Part shown: positions 1 to 5,874 of the stretch, piece by piece
Position numbering within the stretch: the first letter of the stretch is position 1
Layout of the letters: every line of letters starts with the position of its first letter
From: Synergistaceae bacterium
GTDB taxonomy: Bacteria; Synergistota; Synergistia; Synergistales; Aminobacteriaceae
Length of the DNA stretch: 8,705 bases
Assembly (NCBI GenBank): GCA_017448375.1
Contig: JAFSLR010000388.1
Location: 1-8,705 of the forward strand
Direction of reading: 5' to 3'
The notes under the pieces: generated by a model
What the model was told of the DNA's origin: nothing
Database searches by the model: none
What the model saw: the letters and a program-made list of their open reading frames with translations, nothing else
Made by a program: the position numbers and the translations under genes

Positions 1-6
1 TCTCAC

Positions 7-32
7 GGATAAGAATTTAAGTCTCTGCCGTT
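7..32 (-). other. Possible pseudoknot pairing in the left-edge RNA
   Basis: In the minus-strand RNA the sequence GGAUAA (complement of 31-36) can pair with UUAUCC (complement of 7-12), which lies 3' of the 14-bp hairpin formed by 17-32 and 48-62. Bases 33-36 lie in the hairpin loop, so GGAU with AUCC would make an H-type pseudoknot. Full six-base pairing would compete with the top of the hairpin. Either arrangement suggests a switching or compact fold. The entry spans positions 7 to 32 and beyond to 62; it is a fold prediction by eye only. Confidence 0.3.
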
Positions 33-62
33 ATCCTTCCCTCAGTGAACGGAGCGACTTAA
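17..62 (-). other. 14-bp imperfect hairpin in the left-edge RNA
   Basis: Bases 17-23, 25-26 and 28-32 are complementary to 56-62, 53-54 and 48-52 respectively, broken only by one mismatch (24/55) and one bulged base (27). The 15-nt loop is 33-47. The hairpin is not followed by a U-run on the minus strand, so it does not look like an intrinsic terminator. It is better read as part of a folded RNA. Confidence 0.5.
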
Positions 63-227
63 CCAATTAGCGCGTTTTTCATTCATGGCTGATTTTACAG
101 AACACCTCCCGCTTAAAGATTTGCCGTTCCCCGAAACGTAACCCGGCCTTCAAACTTAAAACTGGCAGAAGATTTAGCGGTTTTCGAGGTCGGCATTCAA
201 TCACCGGACTACGCATTTACGACGAGA

Positions 228-257
228 ATTATACACGCAAAAACCCTTATTTTGCAA
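228..257 (-). promoter_or_regulatory. Sigma70-type promoter for the left-edge RNA
   Basis: Read on the minus strand, a -35 element TTGCAA (252-257) is followed after 18 nt by a perfect -10 element TATAAT (228-233). The predicted start is near 221. The perfect -10 box is the strongest promoter match in the window, and no minus-strand protein start follows within it. This is why I propose an RNA or long leader there. Confidence 0.7.
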
Positions 258-275
258 GCCCGATTAAAATATACA
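248..275 (+). promoter_or_regulatory. Weak candidate promoter for the tmcAL operon
   Basis: A -10-like TATACA (270-275) lies 40 nt before the tmcAL start codon, with a poor -35-like TTATTT (248-253) at 16 nt spacing. If real, it overlaps the divergent minus-strand promoter, and the two would share this AT-rich patch. The -35 match is weak; the operon might instead be transcribed from another site in 260-300. Confidence 0.3.
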
Positions 276-315
276 CTTTAAGACATTCAAAATTCAGAAG
301 ACAGGCGGGTTTTTA

Positions 316-1464
316 ATGTTTACGGGAATAATTGCTGAGTTCAATCCATTGCATTTTGGACACGAATCACTGATGAAATTTTCATGCGGCCTTCCAGATT
401 CTGAGGGAGTAATAGCTGTACTGTCATCAAATTTTACGCAAAGGGGATCGCCTTCCGTAGTCAGCAAATTCGACCGGGCATATACGGCCGTGAAAGCCGG
501 AGCTGATTTAGTGATAGAGATTCCGTTTCTATATTCGTGTTCAGCGGGCCAAGATTTTTCGCGGGGAGCTGTGAATATTCTGGGTCGTTTGGGATGTGTT
601 TCGAGGATAGCATTTGGGATGGAGAACCCTGAATTTGATTTTGAGACTCTTTCGGGGATTATGGCGAATGAACCTGAAAGTTTCAGGGAGATTTTGAGAT
701 TTGAGCTTGGTCGCGGTGCATCGTATTCCAAAGCGTTGGCGATTGCGATTGAGGGTGAAATTTCGGGTGCAGGGGATTTCATCACGAGGCCGAACAACAT
801 GCTTGCGGTTTCGTACATGTCGGAAATAAAGCGCGGGGGCTATAAGATTTCGGGTGTACCGTTCAGGCGCGAAGGTGGAATAACGAGCCGTGCGATTCGA
901 GATGACATGGCCGGGAACTTTGAGATGATGCCGGAATATTCGCGTGGAGTTCTTGAGATTTGCGGGCGTGAAGGGAGGATTTCGGACGCGGAAAAATTAT
1001 GGCCGATATTGCAGGGGATATTGATACGGTCAAGGGCTGAGGAATTGCGGAAAATTTACGGAATTGACGAGGGGATAGAGGGATTATTTCTCAAACGCTG
1101 GAGGGAGTCATTAAGCCTTGAGGATTTCATCGGACGGTGTGTATGTGCGAGGTACACGAGGGCGCATATACGTAGGAGAATTATATACATACTTTTGGGG
1201 TTGAAACGTGATAATGTTAATGAGGCATTGAAAGGTGAAGTGCCTTATGCGAGGGTTCTTTCTTTCACTGAGAAGGGGCGCGGGATTCTGAGAATGTTAC
1301 GGAAAGTTTCAGGGATACCGATTATAACGAGGCTTAAAGATTCGGAAGGTGTTACGGGGAAATATTTTTCTGAGACTGAGTACAGGGCTTCCGAGCTTTA
1401 CGAGCTTACGATGAATCGTCCTGATATGACCCGCGAATCTCAGAAAGTGCTAAAATTCCTCTAA
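316..1464 (+). CDS. tmcAL: tRNA(Met) cytidine acetate ligase (TmcAL, YlbM family)
   Basis: The family makes N4-acetylcytidine at the wobble base (C34) of elongator tRNA-Met in the cytoplasm, activating acetate with ATP to acetyl-AMP. The 382-aa product is slightly shorter than the roughly 400-aa Bacillus YlbM. The nucleotidyltransferase core is at the N-terminus: EFNPLHFGH (residues 8-16) carries the HxxH/HxGH-type nucleotide-binding motif, followed by SSNFTQRGSPSVVSKFDRA and GADLVIEIPF (62-71). RPNNMLAVSYM (158-168) and an SRAIR segment (191-195) are further family blocks, and the C-terminal part (about 290-382) holds the LLGL, PYARVLSFTEKGR and PIITRLK blocks. An AGGCGG ribosome site (303-308) sits 7 nt before the ATG. 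It is the first gene of a three-gene operon, with the next start 22 nt downstream. No key residue appears missing. The functional link to the two cell-envelope genes behind it is unclear. Confidence 0.93.
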   Translation: MFTGIIAEFNPLHFGHESLMKFSCGLPDSEGVIAVLSSNFTQRGSPSVVSKFDRAYTAVKAGADLVIEIPFLYSCSAGQDFSRGAVNILGRLGCVSRIAFGMENPEFDFETLSGIMANEPESFREILRFELGRGASYSKALAIAIEGEISGAGDFITRPNNMLAVSYMSEIKRGGYKISGVPFRREGGITSRAIRDDMAGNFEMMPEYSRGVLEICGREGRISDAEKLWPILQGILIRSRAEELRKIYGIDEGIEGLFLKRWRESLSLEDFIGRCVCARYTRAHIRRRIIYILLGLKRDNVNEALKGEVPYARVLSFTEKGRGILRMLRKVSGIPIITRLKDSEGVTGKYFSETEYRASELYELTMNRPDMTRESQKVLKFL

Positions 1465-1474
1465 AAATTTTTAC

Positions 1475-1479
1475 AGGAG
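1475..1479 (+). promoter_or_regulatory. Ribosome binding site of the DUF5693 gene
   Basis: AGGAG lies 7 nt upstream of the ATG at 1487, inside the 22-nt gap after tmcAL. It is the best Shine-Dalgarno match in the plus-strand operon and fixes the start of the membrane protein immediately before its signal anchor. Confidence 0.8.
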
Positions 1480-1486
1480 CGATTGA

Positions 1487-3346
1487 ATGACACGTAAACT
1501 TTTCACATCAATACTTATGGCACTGACTCTTTTATGTGCATGTTACGGGCTTTACCCGCGAATAATGCTTGAGTCGGCAAACACTAACGTAGCAATAATA
1601 TCTGATTACCGGGAAATAACAGCACTCGCAAAAAATTCGGGTCTCGGAGTTGACGAGGCTATAGAGATTCTCAAGGCTAACGGGCTTTCGGGACTCATGG
1701 TCAGCGAACTCACAGGGGACAGCGTAACTCACGGGATCGGCCATGCTGAAATCAAAGCAGCAGGTGATAATCCCAACAGCACCGAAGGAACAATCATAAC
1801 GATAAAGCCATTCAGCGAACACAAAATACTCCTCAATGAATGGCTGCGCCTGAGATTCGGAATATCGGACGACAAGAGAGGGCCTATACTCCTGACAATG
1901 CCTTCAAACATGATAAAGAACTCAGGAATAATCCCCGACATTGACGGCCTCGAATCAGCAAAGAAAGCCGGACTCAAAATATATTACCGTCCTGCGCCTT
2001 CACCCGGGCATTTGTCCGACAAAGCCGCTTTAATGTTACGGAATGTGAACGAACATTATCATATTGATGTCTTCACGCCTTCAGGGGAATACGTTTCAGG
2101 TTACCCGGATGTCAGCGCACTCGCAAACGCAGCGAAGGAACTCGGAATCCCCGTAGCAAAAGTAGAGTTCTCGAAGCAGGTCGGAGAACCCCAGCTCAAC
2201 GCAGCAGTATCACCCATGCTTCTATCACTTCACAGCGTAACGAACGAGGAAATGACATCACGGAGAATTTCACGCCAGACACTAAGAGAGAGAATGATTA
2301 GGGCTGCCGTTGAACGCTCAGTGAGATTATTGCTTTACCGAACAGCACCAATGAACACTGCAAACTTCAAGTTCTCTGATTACGCGGAGGAAGTGAGGTT
2401 ATTGGGGGAGTCTCTGAAGTCTCACGGATTCAATTTGGCGTGGCCTGATACGGTTTATGCGCGGGGAAATTTACGGCCTAATATATTTTCGGCTCTTGCG
2501 ATGTCGGCGGTGTTAATGTTCTGCGTTTACAGCTATTTCGTGAGAATGGGAATGACTGAGAACGTTAAGACTCAAATCATCTTTGCGGTTTCGGGGGTAA
2601 TACTTTCGGTGATGATCCTGAAAGTGTCAATAATGGCGAGATTAGCGGGGGCGTTGACAGCACCTATGATAGCGGCTGAGGCATCATTGCTTGCGATGGA
2701 CGAGGCGAAATCACGGCGTATCATACCTGCGTTTGCGTTTGTTGTGATAGGGGGACTTTCGCTAGCGTCATTCTTCAGCGTAACGGACTACATGATGAGG
2801 CTTAAAGCGTTTTCGGGCGTAAAGCTGACGTTAATGCTTCCTCCAGTGCTAGTGTTACTTCATGACTTGAAACGGAGAATACACCCTGAGTCGCTCACGG
2901 AATTTTTATCGCGCCCGCCTTTGTGGGGTGAAATAATACTTTACGGGGCGTTAATGGGTGCGATAGGTTTTGCGGTTCTGAGGAGCGACAATGTAGCAAA
3001 CATTTCCGGCCTTGAGACGAGACTTCGCGAGTCCCTCGAACACTTGCTGATTGCGCGTCCCCGTACACGTGAAGTCCTTGTGGGTTACCCGTCATTGCTG
3101 TTATGGGGATTCTTGGTGAGGAACGGTTACTTCAAACTTTACCGTGAAATATTCAGGATAGGTGCGGTATTGGGATTTTCATCGGTGATAAACAGCTTCT
3201 GCCATTTCCACACGCCAATGATGTTGATACTTTTGCGGGAATTTAACGGATTATGGACGGGATTGCTTGCGGGGTTAATCGTTGTGTGTGTGATAAAGTT
3301 TGCTGTGATTCCTGTCTTGAGGCTGATACGGCCTGTAATAAGCTGA
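1487..3346 (+). CDS. DUF5693 family membrane protein, likely in cell-wall polysaccharide biogenesis
   Basis: Function is not established for this family. The 619-aa product has an N-terminal signal anchor (about 5-22) and a large extracytoplasmic region (about 25-330). A C-terminal block has about eight hydrophobic segments (roughly 334-352, 363-381, 386-404, 411-431, 444-460, 481-498, 553-571 and 588-611). I recognise DUF5693 from the block ARPRTREVLVGYPSLLL (523-539) and from the block RIGAVLGFSSVINSFCHFHTP (557-577), with histidines 573 and 575. An AGGAG ribosome site (1475-1479) lies 7 nt before the ATG. Its stop codon overlaps the csaB start, so the two are translationally coupled. In Bacillus anthracis the partner of CsaB is CsaA, a proposed polysaccharide exporter; I infer that this protein may fill an export or polymerisation role. 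Synonymous codon choice changes near residue 285, where the soluble part ends: A/C-ending codons dominate before it and G/T-ending codons after. Confidence 0.85.
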   Translation: MTRKLFTSILMALTLLCACYGLYPRIMLESANTNVAIISDYREITALAKNSGLGVDEAIEILKANGLSGLMVSELTGDSVTHGIGHAEIKAAGDNPNSTEGTIITIKPFSEHKILLNEWLRLRFGISDDKRGPILLTMPSNMIKNSGIIPDIDGLESAKKAGLKIYYRPAPSPGHLSDKAALMLRNVNEHYHIDVFTPSGEYVSGYPDVSALANAAKELGIPVAKVEFSKQVGEPQLNAAVSPMLLSLHSVTNEEMTSRRISRQTLRERMIRAAVERSVRLLLYRTAPMNTANFKFSDYAEEVRLLGESLKSHGFNLAWPDTVYARGNLRPNIFSALAMSAVLMFCVYSYFVRMGMTENVKTQIIFAVSGVILSVMILKVSIMARLAGALTAPMIAAEASLLAMDEAKSRRIIPAFAFVVIGGLSLASFFSVTDYMMRLKAFSGVKLTLMLPPVLVLLHDLKRRIHPESLTEFLSRPPLWGEIILYGALMGAIGFAVLRSDNVANISGLETRLRESLEHLLIARPRTREVLVGYPSLLLWGFLVRNGYFKLYREIFRIGAVLGFSSVINSFCHFHTPMMLILLREFNGLWTGLLAGLIVVCVIKFAVIPVLRLIRPVIS

Positions 3347-4308
3347 TGAGGCGTTACAGTGCGGCGTTAATCGGGTATTACGGCTTCGGGAATCTCGGAG
3401 ATGAGTTGCTCCTGAAGGCGTGTATTGACATTCTCGAAAGCTGCGGGATAAATCGCGGCCGTATAGTCGTCCTCTCGAATGACCCTGAGAATACAGCGCG
3501 TGAATTTTGCGTTGACGCTGTAAACCGCTGGAGGCTGTCTGAAGTTCTGAGAGTGTTCCGTGAAAGTGAGAGGGTGATTTTCGGCGGCGGAGGAATATTT
3601 CAGGACAGGACGAGCGTAAAGTCATGTGCGTGGTACTGGGGAATCGTGAGGCTTGCGCGTTTGATGGGGGCTGAAGTTTCCGCATTGGGGCAGTCAGTCG
3701 GGCCATTGGAGTCTGGGTTGTCGCGGATTCTTTCGGGAAATGCTCTGAGGGCTTGCAGGGTTCTTCATGTGAGGGACGATAAATCACTGAGGCTTTCGGA
3801 GTCTCTCGGCTGCCGGAATGTTATTCGGGGCTGTGATTTGGTGATGACGCTAAAGCCTGAGAGCCAATTAACGCCTGTCAACCGTCAAAAAATGCTCGTA
3901 AACGTCCGGCCATGTCCAGAGCTTGAGCACTACGCTGAAATATTACGCCCTAATCTTGATGATACCGCTGTAGGAGTTGCGATGTCGCCTGAAGATGAGA
4001 CTGCATTGTCGGTCTTGGGGCTGAGTGAAACCGTGAGGGTAAATTCATTCCGTGAGGCCGGAGAGTTATGGAGGACGGCGAAATCTGCTGTGGGAATGAG
4101 ATTGCATTTCGGGGTTTTGTCGCGAATTTTCAGGACTCCTCTTGCGGTGATGCCTTATGACGTTAAGGTGAATGAGTTTGCCCTTCAATCGGGCGTACCC
4201 TGCATAGCTGATGAATGGACAGAGCCTTCAATGCCGATTCCGATTCCTGAAAGTGCGAATGAAATATATGATACGTTCAAGGAAATAATGCGCTCCCCCT
4301 GTCATTAA
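3346..4308 (+). CDS. csaB: Polysaccharide pyruvyl transferase, CsaB type
   Basis: CsaB transfers a pyruvyl group from phosphoenolpyruvate to a secondary cell-wall polysaccharide, making the ketal that SLH-domain S-layer proteins bind. The 320-aa product has the family's N-terminal glycine-rich motif GYYGFGNLGDELLL (10-23), then IFGGGGIFQD (78-87), LARLMGAEVSALGQSVGP (103-120), VRDDKS (142-147) and, in the C-terminal domain, VGMRLHFGVL (249-258) followed by YDVKV (271-275). The frame is open further upstream to an ATG at 3253. However, those 31 extra residues are an out-of-frame reading of the DUF5693 end, and the family motif begins only about 10 residues after the ATG at 3346. That ATG overlaps the previous stop codon (TGATG) and has no clear ribosome site, so reinitiation is likely. 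The last codons form part of the terminator stem. Confidence 0.92.
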   Translation: MRRYSAALIGYYGFGNLGDELLLKACIDILESCGINRGRIVVLSNDPENTAREFCVDAVNRWRLSEVLRVFRESERVIFGGGGIFQDRTSVKSCAWYWGIVRLARLMGAEVSALGQSVGPLESGLSRILSGNALRACRVLHVRDDKSLRLSESLGCRNVIRGCDLVMTLKPESQLTPVNRQKMLVNVRPCPELEHYAEILRPNLDDTAVGVAMSPEDETALSVLGLSETVRVNSFREAGELWRTAKSAVGMRLHFGVLSRIFRTPLAVMPYDVKVNEFALQSGVPCIADEWTEPSMPIPIPESANEIYDTFKEIMRSPCH

Positions 4309-4326
4309 CGGCAAGGGGAGATTTTC
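4293..4326 (+). terminator. Intrinsic terminator at the end of csaB
   Basis: CTCCCC (4293-4298) pairs with GGGGAG (4315-4320) around a 16-nt loop, followed by ATTTTCT. The left arm lies inside the csaB coding sequence and the stop codon (4306-4308) is in the loop. The T-tract reaches the stop codon of the convergent cyclophilin-like gene (4326-4328). On the minus strand the same stem is preceded by an A-run but not followed by a good T-run, so termination in that direction would be weaker. Confidence 0.7.
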
Positions 4327-4736
4327 TATTCTGCTGAAATTGTGAGAGTAACTTCGGGTTTGTCGAGAATTTCTGAGAGTTCGGAATGTGATTTGCCGAT
4401 GATTTTTCCGAGCCGAGTATAAGCCCATGAGTTAGAGCCGTGAAATATGACGATCTGATTCCCAGAGTAAAGCACAATATCTCCCGGCTTTGTCGTAATC
4501 TGAGAGTCTTTGCGGGGAATGTTACGGCCAATTCTCCCGACCTGCTCAAATCCTCCGTAAGCAGACATTTCTACCGTAAGGGGCGCAAGGTTCTTGAGGG
4601 CTTTAACGCTCTCGTTGTTCTCCCATTCGACAGGGATATTCACGCCGTCAATCATAATCTCCATTTCACCGCAGAAAGCCTCCGACGCAAACGCAAGAGT
4701 CATAACCATAACCGCAATAAAAATTATTCCGCGCAA
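4326..4736 (-). CDS. Secreted small cyclophilin-like fold protein
   Basis: The 136-aa product begins with a short signal peptide (about residues 1-22, hydrophobic 4-16, likely cut near AFA-SEA or just after). The rest matches the bacterial cyclophilin-like fold family (Cyclophil_like type): an opening strand EIMIDG, the helix-associated APLTVEMS (51-58), KPGDIVLYSGNQIVIFHG (83-100), and SWAYTRLGKI (103-112). These domains share the fold but generally not the peptidyl-prolyl isomerase active site, and their role is unknown. The start is a TTG at 4736, with GGAG (4747-4750) 10 nt and AAAGG (4741-4745) 4 nt upstream. It is preferred because it supplies the Arg2 charge before the hydrophobic core; ATG codons at residues 10 and 12 would cut the signal peptide. 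It overlaps the 3' end of the amidohydrolase gene by 13 nt, so it is the last gene of that operon. The cysteine at 22 lacks a proper lipobox. Confidence 0.75.
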   Translation of the reverse strand: MRGIIFIAVMVMTLAFASEAFCGEMEIMIDGVNIPVEWENNESVKALKNLAPLTVEMSAYGGFEQVGRIGRNIPRKDSQITTKPGDIVLYSGNQIVIFHGSNSWAYTRLGKIIGKSHSELSEILDKPEVTLTISAE

Positions 4737-5866
4737 AATACCTTTTCTCCTCTCAGAATCGTAATCTCAGGGACAAATCCTCTTCTGCCTTTCCGCGTAT
4801 TTCCGTCAGCGTCAGAGAACTCTATAATTTTATCGTCCATTCTGCAAATCACCAAGTCAGCGTCATAGCCCTTAATGATTTTTCCGGCTCTGTCAGAAAT
4901 TCCGAGTCTCTCTGCCGGATTGAGAGTTACGGCTTTAATCACGTCAGCAAGACTCATTCCGAGATTCAGGAACTTTGACATTACGCGCGACAAGTCCCAC
5001 ATTATCGGGCCGTTGTGATATGTTGCGGGCGTTGCATCACTGCTTATGATGTCCGGGAAAAATCCTGCCTTTTCTGCTGACTCTGCAACGGGGTACGTGA
5101 AATTGATTCGCCCGTTCCCAACCTCGAATATAACACCGCGTTTTCTCGCCTCAATTATTCCGGCCTTAACGTTTCCTTTGTCATCAATAATCGTTGAGCC
5201 TCTTCCGTTATATGTGTGGCTGTAAATGTCGCCTTCCCTGAGAATCTCTGCGACTCTCTCTGCGTCTTCTGGCGGGTCTGTCGGGTGAACGCAGACGGGG
5301 AGTCCCAATTCATTACCCATATTCACGGCGTTAATCAGCGGTTTTATTCCGAGTTCCTTGACGATACCTTTGCTGATTCTGACTTTGAGTCCCTTAATCA
5401 TTCCGGGATATTCATTCATTATCCGCTCAATATCTTTTAACGACATCAAATTATCGTCTAACGGCTCTGATATTCCCTTTCCGGGCTGGCCTACGGGCGA
5501 AATGTTGATGTATGTTGAAAGTTTTAACTTCTTCCCGGCAATATCACAGTGATACATAGCAGGGTAATTGATCCATCCAGCAGAGCCCATATCAACAGCA
5601 CGTGTTACGCCTGACGACAACAATTTATCCGCGTCCATTCCGAATGTGCTCCCGTGCCTGAATATATGAACGTGGAAATCAATAAATCCCGGAAAAACAA
5701 ATCTCCCCCCAGCATCAATAACAGAACGCGCCCGGAGAGAATGACTCTCCCCGGACGTGAAAACTTCTGCGATACGTTCACCGTTAAGCGCAATGCTGTT
5801 ACCCTCAGTTACGATTCCTGTTACGGGGTCTAACAGTTTCGCGCCGGCAATCACTAAATCATACAT
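4724..5866 (-). CDS. Metal-dependent amidohydrolase/deacetylase (COG3964, EF_0837-type)
   Basis: This is a cytoplasmic amidohydrolase-superfamily enzyme of 380 aa, related to dihydroorotase-like proteins. Metal ligands are visible in order: HVH at 65-67 within PGFIDFHVHIF, a likely carboxylated lysine in GLKVR (Lys161), His194 in VCVHPT, His217 in YSHTYNG, and the catalytic Asp277 in SSDAT. The N-terminal strands (1-55) and C-terminal AGKIIKGYDADLVI block (about 335-348) form the small beta domain typical of the superfamily. Characterised COG3964 members hydrolyse N-acetyl or O-acetyl groups of small acids; the substrate here cannot be read from sequence. The gene begins 8 nt after the transporter stop, with GAGGTG spanning that stop as ribosome site, and its 3' end overlaps the cyclophilin-like gene. 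Co-transcription with an anion transporter and an RraA-family gene suggests catabolism of an acylated organic acid. Confidence 0.85.
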   Translation of the reverse strand: MYDLVIAGAKLLDPVTGIVTEGNSIALNGERIAEVFTSGESHSLRARSVIDAGGRFVFPGFIDFHVHIFRHGSTFGMDADKLLSSGVTRAVDMGSAGWINYPAMYHCDIAGKKLKLSTYINISPVGQPGKGISEPLDDNLMSLKDIERIMNEYPGMIKGLKVRISKGIVKELGIKPLINAVNMGNELGLPVCVHPTDPPEDAERVAEILREGDIYSHTYNGRGSTIIDDKGNVKAGIIEARKRGVIFEVGNGRINFTYPVAESAEKAGFFPDIISSDATPATYHNGPIMWDLSRVMSKFLNLGMSLADVIKAVTLNPAERLGISDRAGKIIKGYDADLVICRMDDKIIEFSDADGNTRKGRRGFVPEITILRGEKVFCAE

Positions 5867-5874
5867 ACTTCACC

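Larger units (their letters stand above)
1..221 (-). ncRNA. Candidate structured RNA or long 5' leader, family not recognised, runs off the left edge
   Basis: This stretch has no credible protein gene on either strand but lies just downstream of a strong minus-strand promoter, so a transcript should start near 221 and run leftward past base 1. The predicted RNA has clear pairing. Bases 186-190 and 176-180 together pair with 104-113, giving 10 bp with a 5-nt bulge at 181-185, extended by two A-U pairs and an inner 4-bp helix (122-125 with 164-167). A second hairpin pairs 17-32 with 48-62. I checked it against the signature sequences I know for tmRNA, RNase P RNA, SRP RNA, T-box, cobalamin, TPP, FMN and SAM elements and found none. 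No poly-U terminator is visible, so it could be the start of a longer non-coding RNA or the regulatory leader of a gene beyond the window. The pairing is seen in sequence; the RNA's existence is inferred. Confidence 0.45.

Noticed and set aside
42..86. 14-codon minus-strand open frame (MNEKRANWLSRSVH) in the left-edge RNA, as an attenuator leader peptide
   Set aside because: The only Shine-Dalgarno-like sequence (103-110) is 16 nt away and buried in a stem. The peptide is not rich in any one amino acid, and a single Trp is not enough for a leader.
1..221. 6S RNA, tmRNA, RNase P RNA or SRP RNA identity for the left-edge transcript
   Set aside because: None of the conserved core sequences of tmRNA, RNase P or SRP is present, and there is no long closing stem with a central bubble as in 6S RNA. 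I left the family open.
294..818. 174-aa open frame on the minus strand inside tmcAL
   Set aside because: It lies fully antisense to a well-conserved gene, has a low-complexity composition with no recognisable domain, and arises from the codon bias of tmcAL.
3253..3345. 31-residue N-terminal extension of csaB from an upstream ATG
   Set aside because: It is an out-of-frame reading of the DUF5693 C-terminus, cysteine-rich without any known motif, and the family's first motif fits the ATG at 3346.
3275..3787. 170-aa minus-strand open frame across csaB
   Set aside because: Antisense shadow of csaB with no domain and no ribosome site.
4440..4868. 142-aa plus-strand open frame over the cyclophilin-like gene
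   Set aside because: It is antisense to two recognisable genes and has no family resemblance.
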